Positions 20,021 through 28,548 of a stretch of DNA of 64,000 bases are shown piece by piece. Location of the stretch: the NCBI GenBank assembly GCA_004010935.1, contig CP026511.1, forward strand, positions 124,001-188,000. Reading direction: 5' to 3'. Under the pieces are notes generated by a model, which searched no databases, was not told where the DNA came from, and saw only the letters and a program-made list of their open reading frames with translations. A program made the position numbers and the translations under genes. Each line of letters starts with the position of its first letter. Position 1 is the stretch's first letter. Source of the DNA: Pseudomonadaceae bacterium SI-3. Lineage in GTDB: Bacteria > Pseudomonadota > Gammaproteobacteria > Pseudomonadales > Pseudomonadaceae.

Positions 20021-20502
20021 GCCGCGTTCCTGCAGGGGTCGCACAGACCAACGACCTCGACTGTCTCACCCTCGACTTGGAAACCGACGCTGTGCGCGGC
20101 CTGGTTGATGGCCTCGCTGATGGCCGGTCGCTCAAGCTCAATGGCGGTATGGCAGTTGCGGCAGATCAGAAACTGGCCCTGGTGCGGGTGTTCGGGGTGA
20201 TTGCAGCCAATAAACGCGTTGAGTGAGGCGATGCGGTGCACCAGCCCGTTCTCAAGCAGGAAATCCAGCGCGCGATAAACGGTAGGCGGCGCGGCGCGGC
20301 GGCCGTCCTGGGCCGTCAGCTCGGCGAGGATGTCATAGGCGCCGAGCGGCTTGTGGCTCTGCCAGACCAGCTCCAGTACGCGTTTGCGCAGGGCGGTCAG
20401 GCGCACACCGGAACGTTCGCAGAGGAGGTCGGCTTCGGCCAGAGCATGGCTGACGCAGTGGTTGTGGTCGTGGGGCGTGCAGGCCAGCGGAGACTTGGGC
20501 AT
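20017..20502 (-). CDS. zur: Zinc uptake regulator Zur (Fur family)
   Basis: A 161-residue Fur-family repressor. It has an N-terminal winged helix ([49 protein letters not shown]) and metal-binding residues [21 protein letters not shown] plus a C-terminal CDPC. The ATG at 20502 gives the N-terminus [16 protein letters not shown], like other pseudomonad Zur proteins; an ATG at 20544 would run across the operator. First gene of zur-znuC-znuB, divergent from znuA. It probably represses both directions when zinc is abundant. Confidence 0.94.
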   Translation of the reverse strand: MPKSPLACTPHDHNHCVSHALAEADLLCERSGVRLTALRKRVLELVWQSHKPLGAYDILAELTAQDGRRAAPPTVYRALDFLLENGLVHRIASLNAFIGCNHPEHPHQGQFLICRNCHTAIELERPAISEAINQAAHSVGFQVEGETVEVVGLCDPCRNAA

Positions 20503-20527
20503 GAGCGAGACGATGTGGTTGAGAGAC

Positions 20528-20540
20528 GTTATTATGTTAC
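20528..20540. promoter_or_regulatory. Zur operator between zur and znuA
   Basis: GTTATTATGTTAC agrees with the gammaproteobacterial Zur box core GTTATAATATAAC at 10 of 13 positions. It lies in the short divergent interval between zur (ATG 20502) and znuA, where one site could control both operons. It overlaps the ATG at 20534 that would give the longest znuA. Confidence 0.65.
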
Positions 20541-21592
20541 CCATTCAGTTCAATCGAGTGTTGCCCGTGTTTCGTCTTTTTTCGATACCGCTTCTAGTGA
20601 CCGCGAGCCTGTTCAGCAGCGCCCAAGCCCATGCCGAGATCGAGGTGCTGACCAGCATCAAGCCGCTGCAGCTGATCGCCGCTGCCGTTCAGGACGGTGT
20701 CGGCAAGCCTGCCGTTCTGTTGCCGCCGGGTGCCTCGCCCCACCATTACGCAATGCGCCCGTCCGACGTACGGCAGATTCGCAGCGCCGATTTGTTCTAC
20801 TGGATCGGCCCGGACATGGAAGGTTTTCTCGCGCCGGTGCTGGAAGGCCGCAAGCGGCCGAGCGTGGCGATACAGTCGCTGCCCGGACTGACCCTGCGCC
20901 ACTTCGGCGACGCAGCCGGCGAGCATGATCGTCACGACGAGCATGCACACGAGGCGCACGGCGAGCACTCCGAGCAGGCACATGAAGAGCATGACGACCA
21001 CGCTCATGAAGCCGCCGCCGCCCAGGCCGCCGACCACGACGAACACGAACACGACCACGCCCATCGTCCCGGCAGCCTGGACGCACACCTCTGGTTGTTG
21101 CCCGCCAATGCGGTGACCATCGCCGAAGGCATGGCACAGGACATGGCCAAGGCCGACCCGGCCAACGCCGAGCGCTACAGAGCCAACCTGGCCGCATTCA
21201 AGCAGCGGCTGGATGCGCTGGATAAGCGGCTCAGCCAGCGCCTGAGCGAAACCCGAACCAAGCCGTTCTTCGTCTTCCATGAAGCCTTCGATTATTTCGA
21301 AGCCGCTTATGGGATCAAACACGCCGGCGTATTCAGCGCCGGTGGCGAAGCCCAGCCCGGCGCGCGGCATGTTGCCGCCATGCGAGAGCGTCTGGAACAG
21401 GCCGGCCCGAGCTGCGTGTTCTACGAGCCACCGGTTCGTCCGCGTCTGGCGGATAGTCTGATCCGGGGGCTGCCAGTGAAGGTCACCGAGCTGGACGCGC
21501 TGGGTCACGGCATCGACGCCTCGGCGGGCGGCTACGAGCAGTTGATCGATAACCTCGGTCGCTCGCTGGCGGAATGTCTGGAATCGCTCTGA
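20534..21592 (+). CDS. znuA: Zinc ABC transporter substrate-binding protein
   Basis: A periplasmic zinc-binding protein of about 352 residues. A signal peptide (ending AQAHA) is followed by VLTSIKPLQLIAAAVQDGV and metal ligands in GASPHHYAMRPSD, LDAHLWL and FHEAFDYFE. A long histidine/aspartate-rich loop (about residues 130-180, repeats of HDEHAHE type) marks the zinc-specific ZnuA group. The ATG at 20534 overlaps the Zur box; a GTG at 20558 would still give a complete signal peptide and leave the operator untranslated, so the start is uncertain. Confidence 0.95.
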   Translation: MLPIQFNRVLPVFRLFSIPLLVTASLFSSAQAHAEIEVLTSIKPLQLIAAAVQDGVGKPAVLLPPGASPHHYAMRPSDVRQIRSADLFYWIGPDMEGFLAPVLEGRKRPSVAIQSLPGLTLRHFGDAAGEHDRHDEHAHEAHGEHSEQAHEEHDDHAHEAAAAQAADHDEHEHDHAHRPGSLDAHLWLLPANAVTIAEGMAQDMAKADPANAERYRANLAAFKQRLDALDKRLSQRLSETRTKPFFVFHEAFDYFEAAYGIKHAGVFSAGGEAQPGARHVAAMRERLEQAGPSCVFYEPPVRPRLADSLIRGLPVKVTELDALGHGIDASAGGYEQLIDNLGRSLAECLESL

Positions 21593-21744
21593 CCCTCGGT
21601 TCATAGCGCTCGGCGGCAACGCTCCGCCCGGCGCTTGTCCGGGTCGTCCGTCGGCCGACTTGATGCGCGTCATAGTGCTTCTGGCGCTCGTGGCTATGCT
21701 TCGTTCTTTGGTTTCCACTCCATCGACACGAGGATGCGCAGCGC

Positions 21745-23895
21745 ATGGCGAAGACGGACGGGCCCATCACGGCAGAGACGAAAACCACCCCAGAAATCGC
21801 TCTTCAGACGGCATCCGAAGACATCTGGGCGCAAAAATACCGCCTGACCCGCAAGGACGGTAGCGCCGTTGATGACAGCGTCGACGCCACCTGGCAGCGG
21901 GTTGCCCGCGCGCTTGCTGATGTGGAAGAACAGGGTGCCCGCGAGCACTGGTACGAACGCTTCCTCTGGGCGCTGCGCAACGGCGCCATCCCCGCCGGGC
22001 GGATCATTTCCAACGCCGGCGCGCAGGACTACAAACCGGCCACCTCGACGATCAACTGCACCGTCTCCGGCACCATCACCGACTCGATGGACGACATCCT
22101 CGGCAAGGTTCACGAGGCCGGTCTGACCCTCAAGGCCGGCTGCGGCATCGGTTACGAGTTCAGCACCCTGCGCCCGCGCGGCTCCTTCGTCTCCGGCGCG
22201 GGCGCGCACACCAGCGGCCCGCTGTCGTTCATGGATATCTTCGACAAGATGTGCTTCACCGTCAGCTCGGCCGGTGGGCGCCGCGGGGCGCAGATGGGCA
22301 CCTTCGACGTCGGCCATCCGGACGTGCGCGAATTCATCCGCGCCAAACGTGAAGACGGCCGACTGCGGCAATTCAACCTCAGCTTGCTGATCACTGACGA
22401 GTTCATGCAGGCGGTGGAAAGCGATGCGGACTGGCCGTTGATCTTTCCGCTGCACATGAAGGAAAAAGCCGAGCTTGATCTGGCCGATGCCGAACAGGTG
22501 GTGTGGCGAGAATGGCCGAGCCATGACGGCTACATCGTCCGCGACGACGGCCTCGTGGCCTGCAAGATCTACGGGCGGGTCAAGGCGAGACATCTGTGGG
22601 ACATGATCATGGTGTCCACCTACGACTACGCCGAGCCGGGCTTCATCCTCATCGACCGGGTCAACCAGTTGAACAACAACTGGTGGTGCGAAGCTGTTCG
22701 CGCGACCAATCCCTGTGGCGAGCAGCCGCTGCCGCCCTACGGCTCTTGCCTGTTGGGCTCGATCAACCTGACCCGCTTCGTCATTGACCCCTTCGGCGCC
22801 GATGCGCGCTTCGATTGGGACAAGTATCGCGAAGTGGTGCGTGTGTTTACCCGGATGCTCGACAACGTGGTGGAGATCAATGGCCTGCCGCTGGCGCAGC
22901 AGCGCCACGAAATCGAGAGCAAGCGCCGCCACGGCATGGGTTTCCTAGGGCTCGGCTCGGCACTGACATTGCTCAAACTGCGCTATGGCAGCGCCGAAGC
23001 TTGCGTATTTACCGAAGAGGTTGCGCGGGAGATGGCGCTGGTTGGCTGGGAGCAGGCGTTGGATCTGTCGAAGGAAAAAGGCCCGGCGCCTCTGCTGACC
23101 GAAATCTTCGAAGTCACCGCCGAGATGCTGCGCAAGCGTCCAGAAATGAAAGCCGATGGTTACAAGCTGGGCGATCAGGTGCCGGGCCGCGTATTGCACG
23201 CAAAGTATTCGCGCTACATGCAGAAGATCGCCGAATACGCACCCGAGCTGATCGATCAGCTGGCCGAGCAGGGCGCACGTTTCACCCACCACAGCTCCAT
23301 CGCGCCCACTGGCACCATCAGCCTGAGCCTGGCCAACAACGCCTCCAATGGCATCGAGCCAAGCTTCGCCCATCACTATTCACGCAACCTGATCCGCGCG
23401 GGGCGCAAGGCCAAGGAAAAGATCGAGGTGTTCAGCTATGAGTTGCTGGCCTATCGCACGCTGATCAACTCGCGCGCCAAGCCGGGCTCGACCGAGCCGG
23501 GCGAGCAACTGCCGGAGTACTTCATCACCGCCGACGACGTCACCCCGACGCAGCACGTCGACATTCAGGCCGCAGCGCAGAAGTGGGTCGACTCGTCGAT
23601 TTCCAAGACCGCCAACGTGCCCACCGACTACCCATTCGAGGCGTTCAAGGACATCTACCGCTATGCCTGGCGCCAAGGTCTCAAGGGCTGCACCACTTTC
23701 CGCTTCAATCCGGCGGCGTTCCAGGGTGTGCTGGTCAAGGAAGCGGATCTGGAAAAGACCCTGTACCGCTTCATTCTCGAGGACGGCAGTGTGGTCGAGC
23801 TGAAAGGCAATGAAGAGGTCGAGTACGACGGTGAGGTCAATTCTGCCGCCAACCTGTTCGACGCCTTGAAAGAAGGCTACTACGGCAAATACTGA
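21745..23895 (+). CDS. nrdJa: Adenosylcobalamin-dependent ribonucleotide reductase, large part
   Basis: A 716-residue class II ribonucleotide reductase catalytic chain. The active-site region NPCGEQPLPPYGSCLLGSINL holds the N-x-CGE motif, and GAGAHTSGPLSFMDIFD matches the substrate-binding region. It reduces ribonucleotides using coenzyme B12 and does not need oxygen. The C-terminal part of the enzyme is encoded separately in the next gene (48 bases downstream), as in P. aeruginosa PA5497-PA5496. I see no cobalamin riboswitch upstream. Confidence 0.95.
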   Translation: MAKTDGPITAETKTTPEIALQTASEDIWAQKYRLTRKDGSAVDDSVDATWQRVARALADVEEQGAREHWYERFLWALRNGAIPAGRIISNAGAQDYKPATSTINCTVSGTITDSMDDILGKVHEAGLTLKAGCGIGYEFSTLRPRGSFVSGAGAHTSGPLSFMDIFDKMCFTVSSAGGRRGAQMGTFDVGHPDVREFIRAKREDGRLRQFNLSLLITDEFMQAVESDADWPLIFPLHMKEKAELDLADAEQVVWREWPSHDGYIVRDDGLVACKIYGRVKARHLWDMIMVSTYDYAEPGFILIDRVNQLNNNWWCEAVRATNPCGEQPLPPYGSCLLGSINLTRFVIDPFGADARFDWDKYREVVRVFTRMLDNVVEINGLPLAQQRHEIESKRRHGMGFLGLGSALTLLKLRYGSAEACVFTEEVAREMALVGWEQALDLSKEKGPAPLLTEIFEVTAEMLRKRPEMKADGYKLGDQVPGRVLHAKYSRYMQKIAEYAPELIDQLAEQGARFTHHSSIAPTGTISLSLANNASNGIEPSFAHHYSRNLIRAGRKAKEKIEVFSYELLAYRTLINSRAKPGSTEPGEQLPEYFITADDVTPTQHVDIQAAAQKWVDSSISKTANVPTDYPFEAFKDIYRYAWRQGLKGCTTFRFNPAAFQGVLVKEADLEKTLYRFILEDGSVVELKGNEEVEYDGEVNSAANLFDALKEGYYGKY

Positions 23896-23943
23896 GTCCC
23901 GACTGATAGCCGGGCGGCCCGCACCGTCCGTGGAGAACATGCA

Positions 23944-24639
23944 ATGACCGTAAAGATCACTCAGCGCATCAAGGGCTTCAAGGTCGTCGACGAGACCTTG
24001 GAGCGCCCCGCCGTCACCGCCGACAACGCCACTGGCAAGGCCACCGTGGTGGAAATGGATGAAAGTTTGCAGCGCCCCGAAACACTTGTCGGCATGACTT
24101 ACAAGATCAAGTCGCCGCTGTTCGAACATGCGCTCTACGTCACCGTCAACGACGTGGTGCTCAACGCCGGCACGCCCCACGAGCAGCGACGCCCGTTCGA
24201 GATCTTCATCAACTCGAAAAATATGGACCACTTCCAGTGGATCGTCGCGCTCACCCGGATCATGTCTGCAGTGTTCCGCAAGGGGGGTGACTGCACCTTC
24301 CTCGTCGAGGAACTGAAAGCGGTGTTCGATCCCCGCGGCGGCTATCTGAAAAAGGGCGGCGTCTATATGCCGTCCATCGTGGCGGAGATCGGCGGCGTAT
24401 TGGAGCGCCACCTAATCCACATCGGCATGCTCGAAGGTCATGCCTTGGACGAGACTCAGCTCAAGTACCTGGCGGAAAAGCGCGCCGCTTACGAGGCCAG
24501 CCAGGGGGCGGTGACCGTCGAGCCGGGCGAGGGCTTCCCGGCCGGTGCGCAGCTGTGCAGCAAGTGCAACACCCAGGCGGTGGTCCAGATGGATGGCTGC
24601 GCGACTTGCCTGAATTGCGGCAATTCCAAGTGTGGTTGA
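23944..24639 (+). CDS. nrdJb: Ribonucleotide reductase class II, C-terminal part
   Basis: A 231-residue protein corresponding to the C-terminal region of class II reductases. The central TSCPB-like domain includes FEIFINSKNMDHFQWIVALTRIMSAVFR. The C-terminus is cysteine-rich (CSKCNTQ, GCATCLNCGNSKCG), giving CxxC pairs of a zinc ribbon and the terminal redox-active cysteines that re-reduce the active site. It is transcribed with nrdJa, from which it is separated by 48 bases with its own ribosome site. Confidence 0.93.
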   Translation: MTVKITQRIKGFKVVDETLERPAVTADNATGKATVVEMDESLQRPETLVGMTYKIKSPLFEHALYVTVNDVVLNAGTPHEQRRPFEIFINSKNMDHFQWIVALTRIMSAVFRKGGDCTFLVEELKAVFDPRGGYLKKGGVYMPSIVAEIGGVLERHLIHIGMLEGHALDETQLKYLAEKRAAYEASQGAVTVEPGEGFPAGAQLCSKCNTQAVVQMDGCATCLNCGNSKCG

Positions 24640-24780
24640 GGGTTGGCGGCGCTGGGGCTAACGCCGGTTGGGCCGTTATCGGGGCTAGGGCCAACCCACT
24701 GGCTACCAGAAAACCTGGCCAGCCGCTGTAGCAAGCGGGCGATACGCCGGCGTATCTGGCAGAACCAATCTGCCCAGCGA

Positions 24781-25749
24781 CTAGCAGCGAGAAAATTGCT
24801 GTCGATACTTTGCCGGAGTGAGTGCAGTCAAATCCTTGAACATCCGTCGCATGTTGGCGTCGCTGCTGAAACCCAACTCTGTACTGATGGCGTTGACCGG
24901 TGCTGAGGTCAGGGTGAGGCGTTCACCGACTTGGCTCAGCTTGATGCGCCGTGCATAGGTGGCCGCCGGTACGCCTGCCTCGCTTCTCACCTTGCGTGCC
25001 AGCGTGCGCTCGGACATGCCAAGTTCAGACGCCAGCTTCAACAGGGTGATTTGGTCGGCCGGCAGCCTTTCCACTAGGGCGTGTACCTGACGGAGTAGCG
25101 TGCTGGGCTGCTTGATGAGGCTTATGGCCTGAAAGACGTCATGTGCCTGTGCAGGGCGTGGGAGCACCATCAATTTGATGAGGTCACGAAAGATCGCTGG
25201 GCTGACGTGTCGCTCGATCAGCGACTGTGCAATGGGTAGATAGCCATTCACTCCCGTAGCGGTGGCGTTGTGCTCGTTGAAAATGCAGTTTTGCTCGATC
25301 TGCCAGCGAACCTTCGGATAACGCTTGAGCATGGTGTCAGCCAACCACCAGGTCACGGTCGCGTGTTGATTACTCAGCCGACCACTCGCAGCAGCCAGGC
25401 AAACACCCACGCAGTAGCTCCATAACTGGCAACGTTTTCCTCGTATCGATAAGGCCGCCACGAGGTCTGCATTGGCTGCCAACGCCGTGTCGATATGTTC
25501 CGCCGACTCTGCCCAGAACCCAGGTATCAGTAAGGCTTCGAGCGAACCGTCATGGATGGCGTGTGTTGCTTCCAGAATCAGGCCATGGGCACAGGCAATC
25601 GGCCCTTTATGCAAGGCCATGAAGCGCGTTTCAAAAAGCTGCTGCCCGGTTCGACGGTTGGCGGCATGCAGCATATCCGCAAAAGCGAGCAGCCCGGCAG
25701 GCATGCAACCGGGGTACAGGAGAAGGCCTACCTGAAGGGGTCTGGTCAT
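24781..25749 (-). CDS. GlxA-type AraC family transcriptional regulator
   Basis: A protein of about 322 residues. The N-terminal half is a DJ-1/PfpI-like domain (VGLLLYPGCMPAGLLAFADML; the elbow region CVGVCLAAASG) and the C-terminal 90 residues form an AraC double helix-turn-helix (LKLASELGMSERTLARKVRSEAGVPAATY, AISTELGFSSDANMRRMFKDLTALTPAKYRQQF). The ATG at 25749 is chosen because the N-terminal domain begins there. Divergent from a metallo-hydrolase gene 91 bases away, which it may control; the inducer is unknown. Confidence 0.88.
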   Translation of the reverse strand: MTRPLQVGLLLYPGCMPAGLLAFADMLHAANRRTGQQLFETRFMALHKGPIACAHGLILEATHAIHDGSLEALLIPGFWAESAEHIDTALAANADLVAALSIRGKRCQLWSYCVGVCLAAASGRLSNQHATVTWWLADTMLKRYPKVRWQIEQNCIFNEHNATATGVNGYLPIAQSLIERHVSPAIFRDLIKLMVLPRPAQAHDVFQAISLIKQPSTLLRQVHALVERLPADQITLLKLASELGMSERTLARKVRSEAGVPAATYARRIKLSQVGERLTLTSAPVNAISTELGFSSDANMRRMFKDLTALTPAKYRQQFSRC

Positions 25750-25840
25750 GGCTTGAAATGAACTGAATATGTCTAAGTTGGCCATTATGGCGACGGCGAT
25801 GGATTGGCACCATGAAGTCATACCTGAAGGGGGCTTCATC

Positions 25841-26620
25841 ATGAAAATTCAGCAAATTCGCAACGCCACAATCATTGTCGAACTGGGTCCTTACCGCATT
25901 CTCGTCGACCCCATGCTGGCCAGAAAAGGAGCGCTTCCTCCCTTGCGGATACTGTCCGCTAGGCAGAGAAACCCGGTAGTTGAGCTGCCCGATTCAACAG
26001 GCGATGCGCTCGAGGACGTGACGCACTGCTTGATTACCCACTGCCAGAAAGGCCACTTCGATCACCTAGACCGCGCAGCCAAGCACTGGCTTAGAGAGCG
26101 GCAGACGCCCGTCATCTGCACCCCGCACGATGCGTCGCATCTCGCGGAACGTGGCCTGAATGTCCAGTCGCTTCCTGACAATCATGAACAGCCAAGCCCG
26201 TTTCTGGGTGGGGTTATCCGCACGGTCGGCTGCACTCATGGCAAGGGCCTGGTCGGGAAGCTGATGGAGCACGGCGTCGGCTATCTGATTGAGCTACCCA
26301 ACGAGCCCAGCCTGTATCTGGCTGGCGACACCCTTCTCACTGCGACAGTTCGGGAGTTCGTCTTGCGGCATCAACCTCAGGTCAGCGTCGTTCCCGCCGG
26401 GGGGGCCCGTTTCGACATAGGCGACGAGATCATCATGGGCGTAGACGAGGTGCTTGAGTTCACGCGACTGAGTCGGGGTAGGGTGATTGCCAACCATCTA
26501 GAAGCGATCAGCCATTGCCCAGTTACCCGAGCGGAATTGGCAGCTGCAGCGATTGGCGCCGGTGTGGCCCACCGGCTGGTCATCCCGGCCGATGGGCAGA
26601 CGTTAACAGTGAATGATTGA
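25841..26620 (+). CDS. Metallo-beta-lactamase-fold hydrolase
   Basis: A 259-residue protein of the UlaG/RomA-like MBL group. It has an N-terminal beta strand (IVELGPYRILVDPML), a variant metal motif ITHCQKGHFDHLD, where four residues (CQKG) separate the first histidine from HxDH, then GDTLL and a final histidine in VIANHLEAISHC. The ATG at 25841 has GGGGG 8 bases upstream. No signal peptide. Substrate unknown. It is divergent from the GlxA-type regulator and absent from the corresponding P. aeruginosa locus as far as I recall. Confidence 0.85.
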   Translation: MKIQQIRNATIIVELGPYRILVDPMLARKGALPPLRILSARQRNPVVELPDSTGDALEDVTHCLITHCQKGHFDHLDRAAKHWLRERQTPVICTPHDASHLAERGLNVQSLPDNHEQPSPFLGGVIRTVGCTHGKGLVGKLMEHGVGYLIELPNEPSLYLAGDTLLTATVREFVLRHQPQVSVVPAGGARFDIGDEIIMGVDEVLEFTRLSRGRVIANHLEAISHCPVTRAELAAAAIGAGVAHRLVIPADGQTLTVND

Positions 26621-26764
26621 GCCGATACTCAACAGACAGCGATGGAGGCGTGCATGGTTTCCATGATGCGGAGATGGGCCGGGGCTCCGAGGGGGAGCGC
26701 AGCTGCTGCTTGCGGCTCCACGACAGATCGGACGCCTATGCTGCATCGCCCACGACCCGCTCCG

Positions 26765-28138
26765 TCAGGTCACCACGCGATAGCACGGCTCGTAGGGTCG
26801 GCCGCCGGGGAGTTTCATCCGGTGTTGCTGGACAAATGCCTGCAGTAACTCATCCAGGGGCTTCATGATCGCCGTGTCGCCATTGATTTCGTAGCGGCCG
26901 AACTGCTCGATGCGGCGAATCCCCTTGTCCTTGACGTTACCCGCGACGATCCCGGAGAACGCCCGACGCAGGTTCGCCGCCAGCAGATGGGGCGGCACGT
27001 CGCGGGTCAGCTGCAGGCTGGCCATGTTTTCGTGAGTCGGGTCGAACGGGTGCTGGAAGCCTTCCTCGATTTTCAGCAGCCAGTTGAAATGGAAGGCGTC
27101 GTTACGCTCACGGCGGAACTGCTTGACCGCTTTCAAGCCTTCGGACATCTGCCGGGCTACCTCGGCCGGGTTGTCGATGATGATCTGGTACAAGCCCTGT
27201 GCTTTTTCGCCGAGGGTGGCGCCGACGAAGTCACGCAGCTGCTGCAAATACGGCGCGGCACTTTCCGGGCCGGTGAGGATGACCGGGAAGGGCACGTCGC
27301 GGTTGTCCGGGTGTAGCAGAATGCCCAGTAAATAGAGGAATTCCTCCGCCGTGCCGACGCCGCCGGGGAAGATGATGATGCCGTGACCGACGCGGACGAA
27401 AGCTTCCAGGCGCTTTTCGATATCCGGCAGGATCACCAGCTCGTTGACGATCGGGTTCGGCGCCTCGGCGGCAATGATGCCCGGCTCGGTCAGGCCCAGG
27501 TAACGGCCGCCGACGATGCGCTGCTTGGCATGAGCGATGGTCGCGCCCTTCATCGGGCCCTTCATCACGCCAGGGCCGCAGCCGGTGCAGATATTCAGGT
27601 TGCGCAGGCCCAGCTCGTGGCCGACGCGCTTGCTGTACTTGTATTCCTCGGTGCTGATCGAGTGTCCGCCCCAGCACACCACCATGTTCGGCTCGACGCC
27701 GGGACGCAGCGTGCGAGCGTTGCGCAGTAGATGGAAGACGTAATCGGTGATGCCCTGGGAGCTGCTCAGGTCGATGCGCGGGCTTCCCAGTTCGCTTTCG
27801 GTGTAGACGATGTCGCGCAGCGCACTGAATAGCATTTCGCGGGTGCTGGCGATCATCTCGCCGTCGACGAAGGCATCGGCCGGCGCATTGAGCAATTCCA
27901 GACGCACACCACGATCTTGTTGGTGGATACGTACTTCGAAGTCGTCGTAGGCCTCAAGGATGGTCTTGGCGTTATCGATGCGCGCGCCGGTATTGAGAAT
28001 GGCCAAGGCGCACTGGCGGAACAGCGTGTACGTACTGCCACAACCAGCTTCGCTCAGTTGCTGGACTTCCCGTTGGGACAGCGTCTCCAGACTACCTTTC
28101 GGGGTAACCGAGGCATTGATTACATAGCGTGAGGTCAT
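26765..28138 (-). CDS. ppnN: Pyrimidine/purine nucleotide 5'-monophosphate nucleosidase (LOG family)
   Basis: A 457-residue protein like E. coli PpnN (YgdH), which splits nucleotide monophosphates into base and ribose 5-phosphate and is stimulated by (p)ppGpp. The central Rossmann domain holds the lysine-decarboxylase-like motifs GCGPGVMKGPMKGA and PGGVGTAEE that form the catalytic site. Flanking N- and C-terminal domains match the PpnN-type length. The start at 28138 gives MTSRYVINASVTPKG. No LOG-only short form is present here. Confidence 0.93.
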   Translation of the reverse strand: MTSRYVINASVTPKGSLETLSQREVQQLSEAGCGSTYTLFRQCALAILNTGARIDNAKTILEAYDDFEVRIHQQDRGVRLELLNAPADAFVDGEMIASTREMLFSALRDIVYTESELGSPRIDLSSSQGITDYVFHLLRNARTLRPGVEPNMVVCWGGHSISTEEYKYSKRVGHELGLRNLNICTGCGPGVMKGPMKGATIAHAKQRIVGGRYLGLTEPGIIAAEAPNPIVNELVILPDIEKRLEAFVRVGHGIIIFPGGVGTAEEFLYLLGILLHPDNRDVPFPVILTGPESAAPYLQQLRDFVGATLGEKAQGLYQIIIDNPAEVARQMSEGLKAVKQFRRERNDAFHFNWLLKIEEGFQHPFDPTHENMASLQLTRDVPPHLLAANLRRAFSGIVAGNVKDKGIRRIEQFGRYEINGDTAIMKPLDELLQAFVQQHRMKLPGGRPYEPCYRVVT

Positions 28139-28491
28139 GCGTGTTTTCCCTGAAAACAATGCGGCCTGGCCGAGACGGGCAGGTGCATCAGGATGTTGAG
28201 CGCCACGGCGGTGGGCAGCGGCGTATGAATAGGGCCGTCCGAGCGGGCAGTGCGCCAGGGGACAGGGTTGCTGCTCGGCGCAGCGGCTAAACCCATAGCC
28301 GCAAGCTGCTTGCTGGTGCCGGCTGTATCTTTCCGGGTGCGACGATGCGCCTGGACGGGCTGTACTTGACGTTTAACCGGCGAAAACGTTCCTGAAATCC
28401 CCTCCTGGGGCATTGCTCTGTTCATACGTACATCCCGTACGGTCTTAGGTGCAGGAACTTTGACCGCGAGCATGGCTGTTTGATTGCGCAC
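28135..28491 (-). CDS. Possible small protein preceding ppnN
   Basis: A 118-codon open frame fills most of the 410-base space between thrB and ppnN and ends in an ATGA overlap with the ppnN start, which would allow translational coupling. The product is basic and proline/alanine-rich without recognised motifs, signal peptide or membrane helix. Third-position GC is lower in its first half than in neighbouring genes, which argues against a long-standing gene. The ATGA junction is the only positive sign; it may be leader sequence. Confidence 0.3.
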   Translation of the reverse strand: MRNQTAMLAVKVPAPKTVRDVRMNRAMPQEGISGTFSPVKRQVQPVQAHRRTRKDTAGTSKQLAAMGLAAAPSSNPVPWRTARSDGPIHTPLPTAVALNILMHLPVSARPHCFQGKHA

Positions 28492-28548
28492 GGCGTGAAG
28501 GGTTTTTCCGGCACGCGGCGCGGGCCGGCCTTCCGCTTGAAGAGGGCC

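Noticed and set aside
20351-20533. N-terminal extension of znuA
   Set aside because: The frame is open upstream but lies antisense to zur, and the signal peptide is complete from 20534 or 20558.
21593-21744. Cobalamin riboswitch or NrdR boxes before nrdJa
   Set aside because: No B12-box-like sequence or clear paired NrdR motifs could be recognised in the 152-base leader.
26621-26764. Small gene between the MBL hydrolase and ppnN
   Set aside because: Short frames overlap the end of ppnN or lack a ribosome site and any motif.
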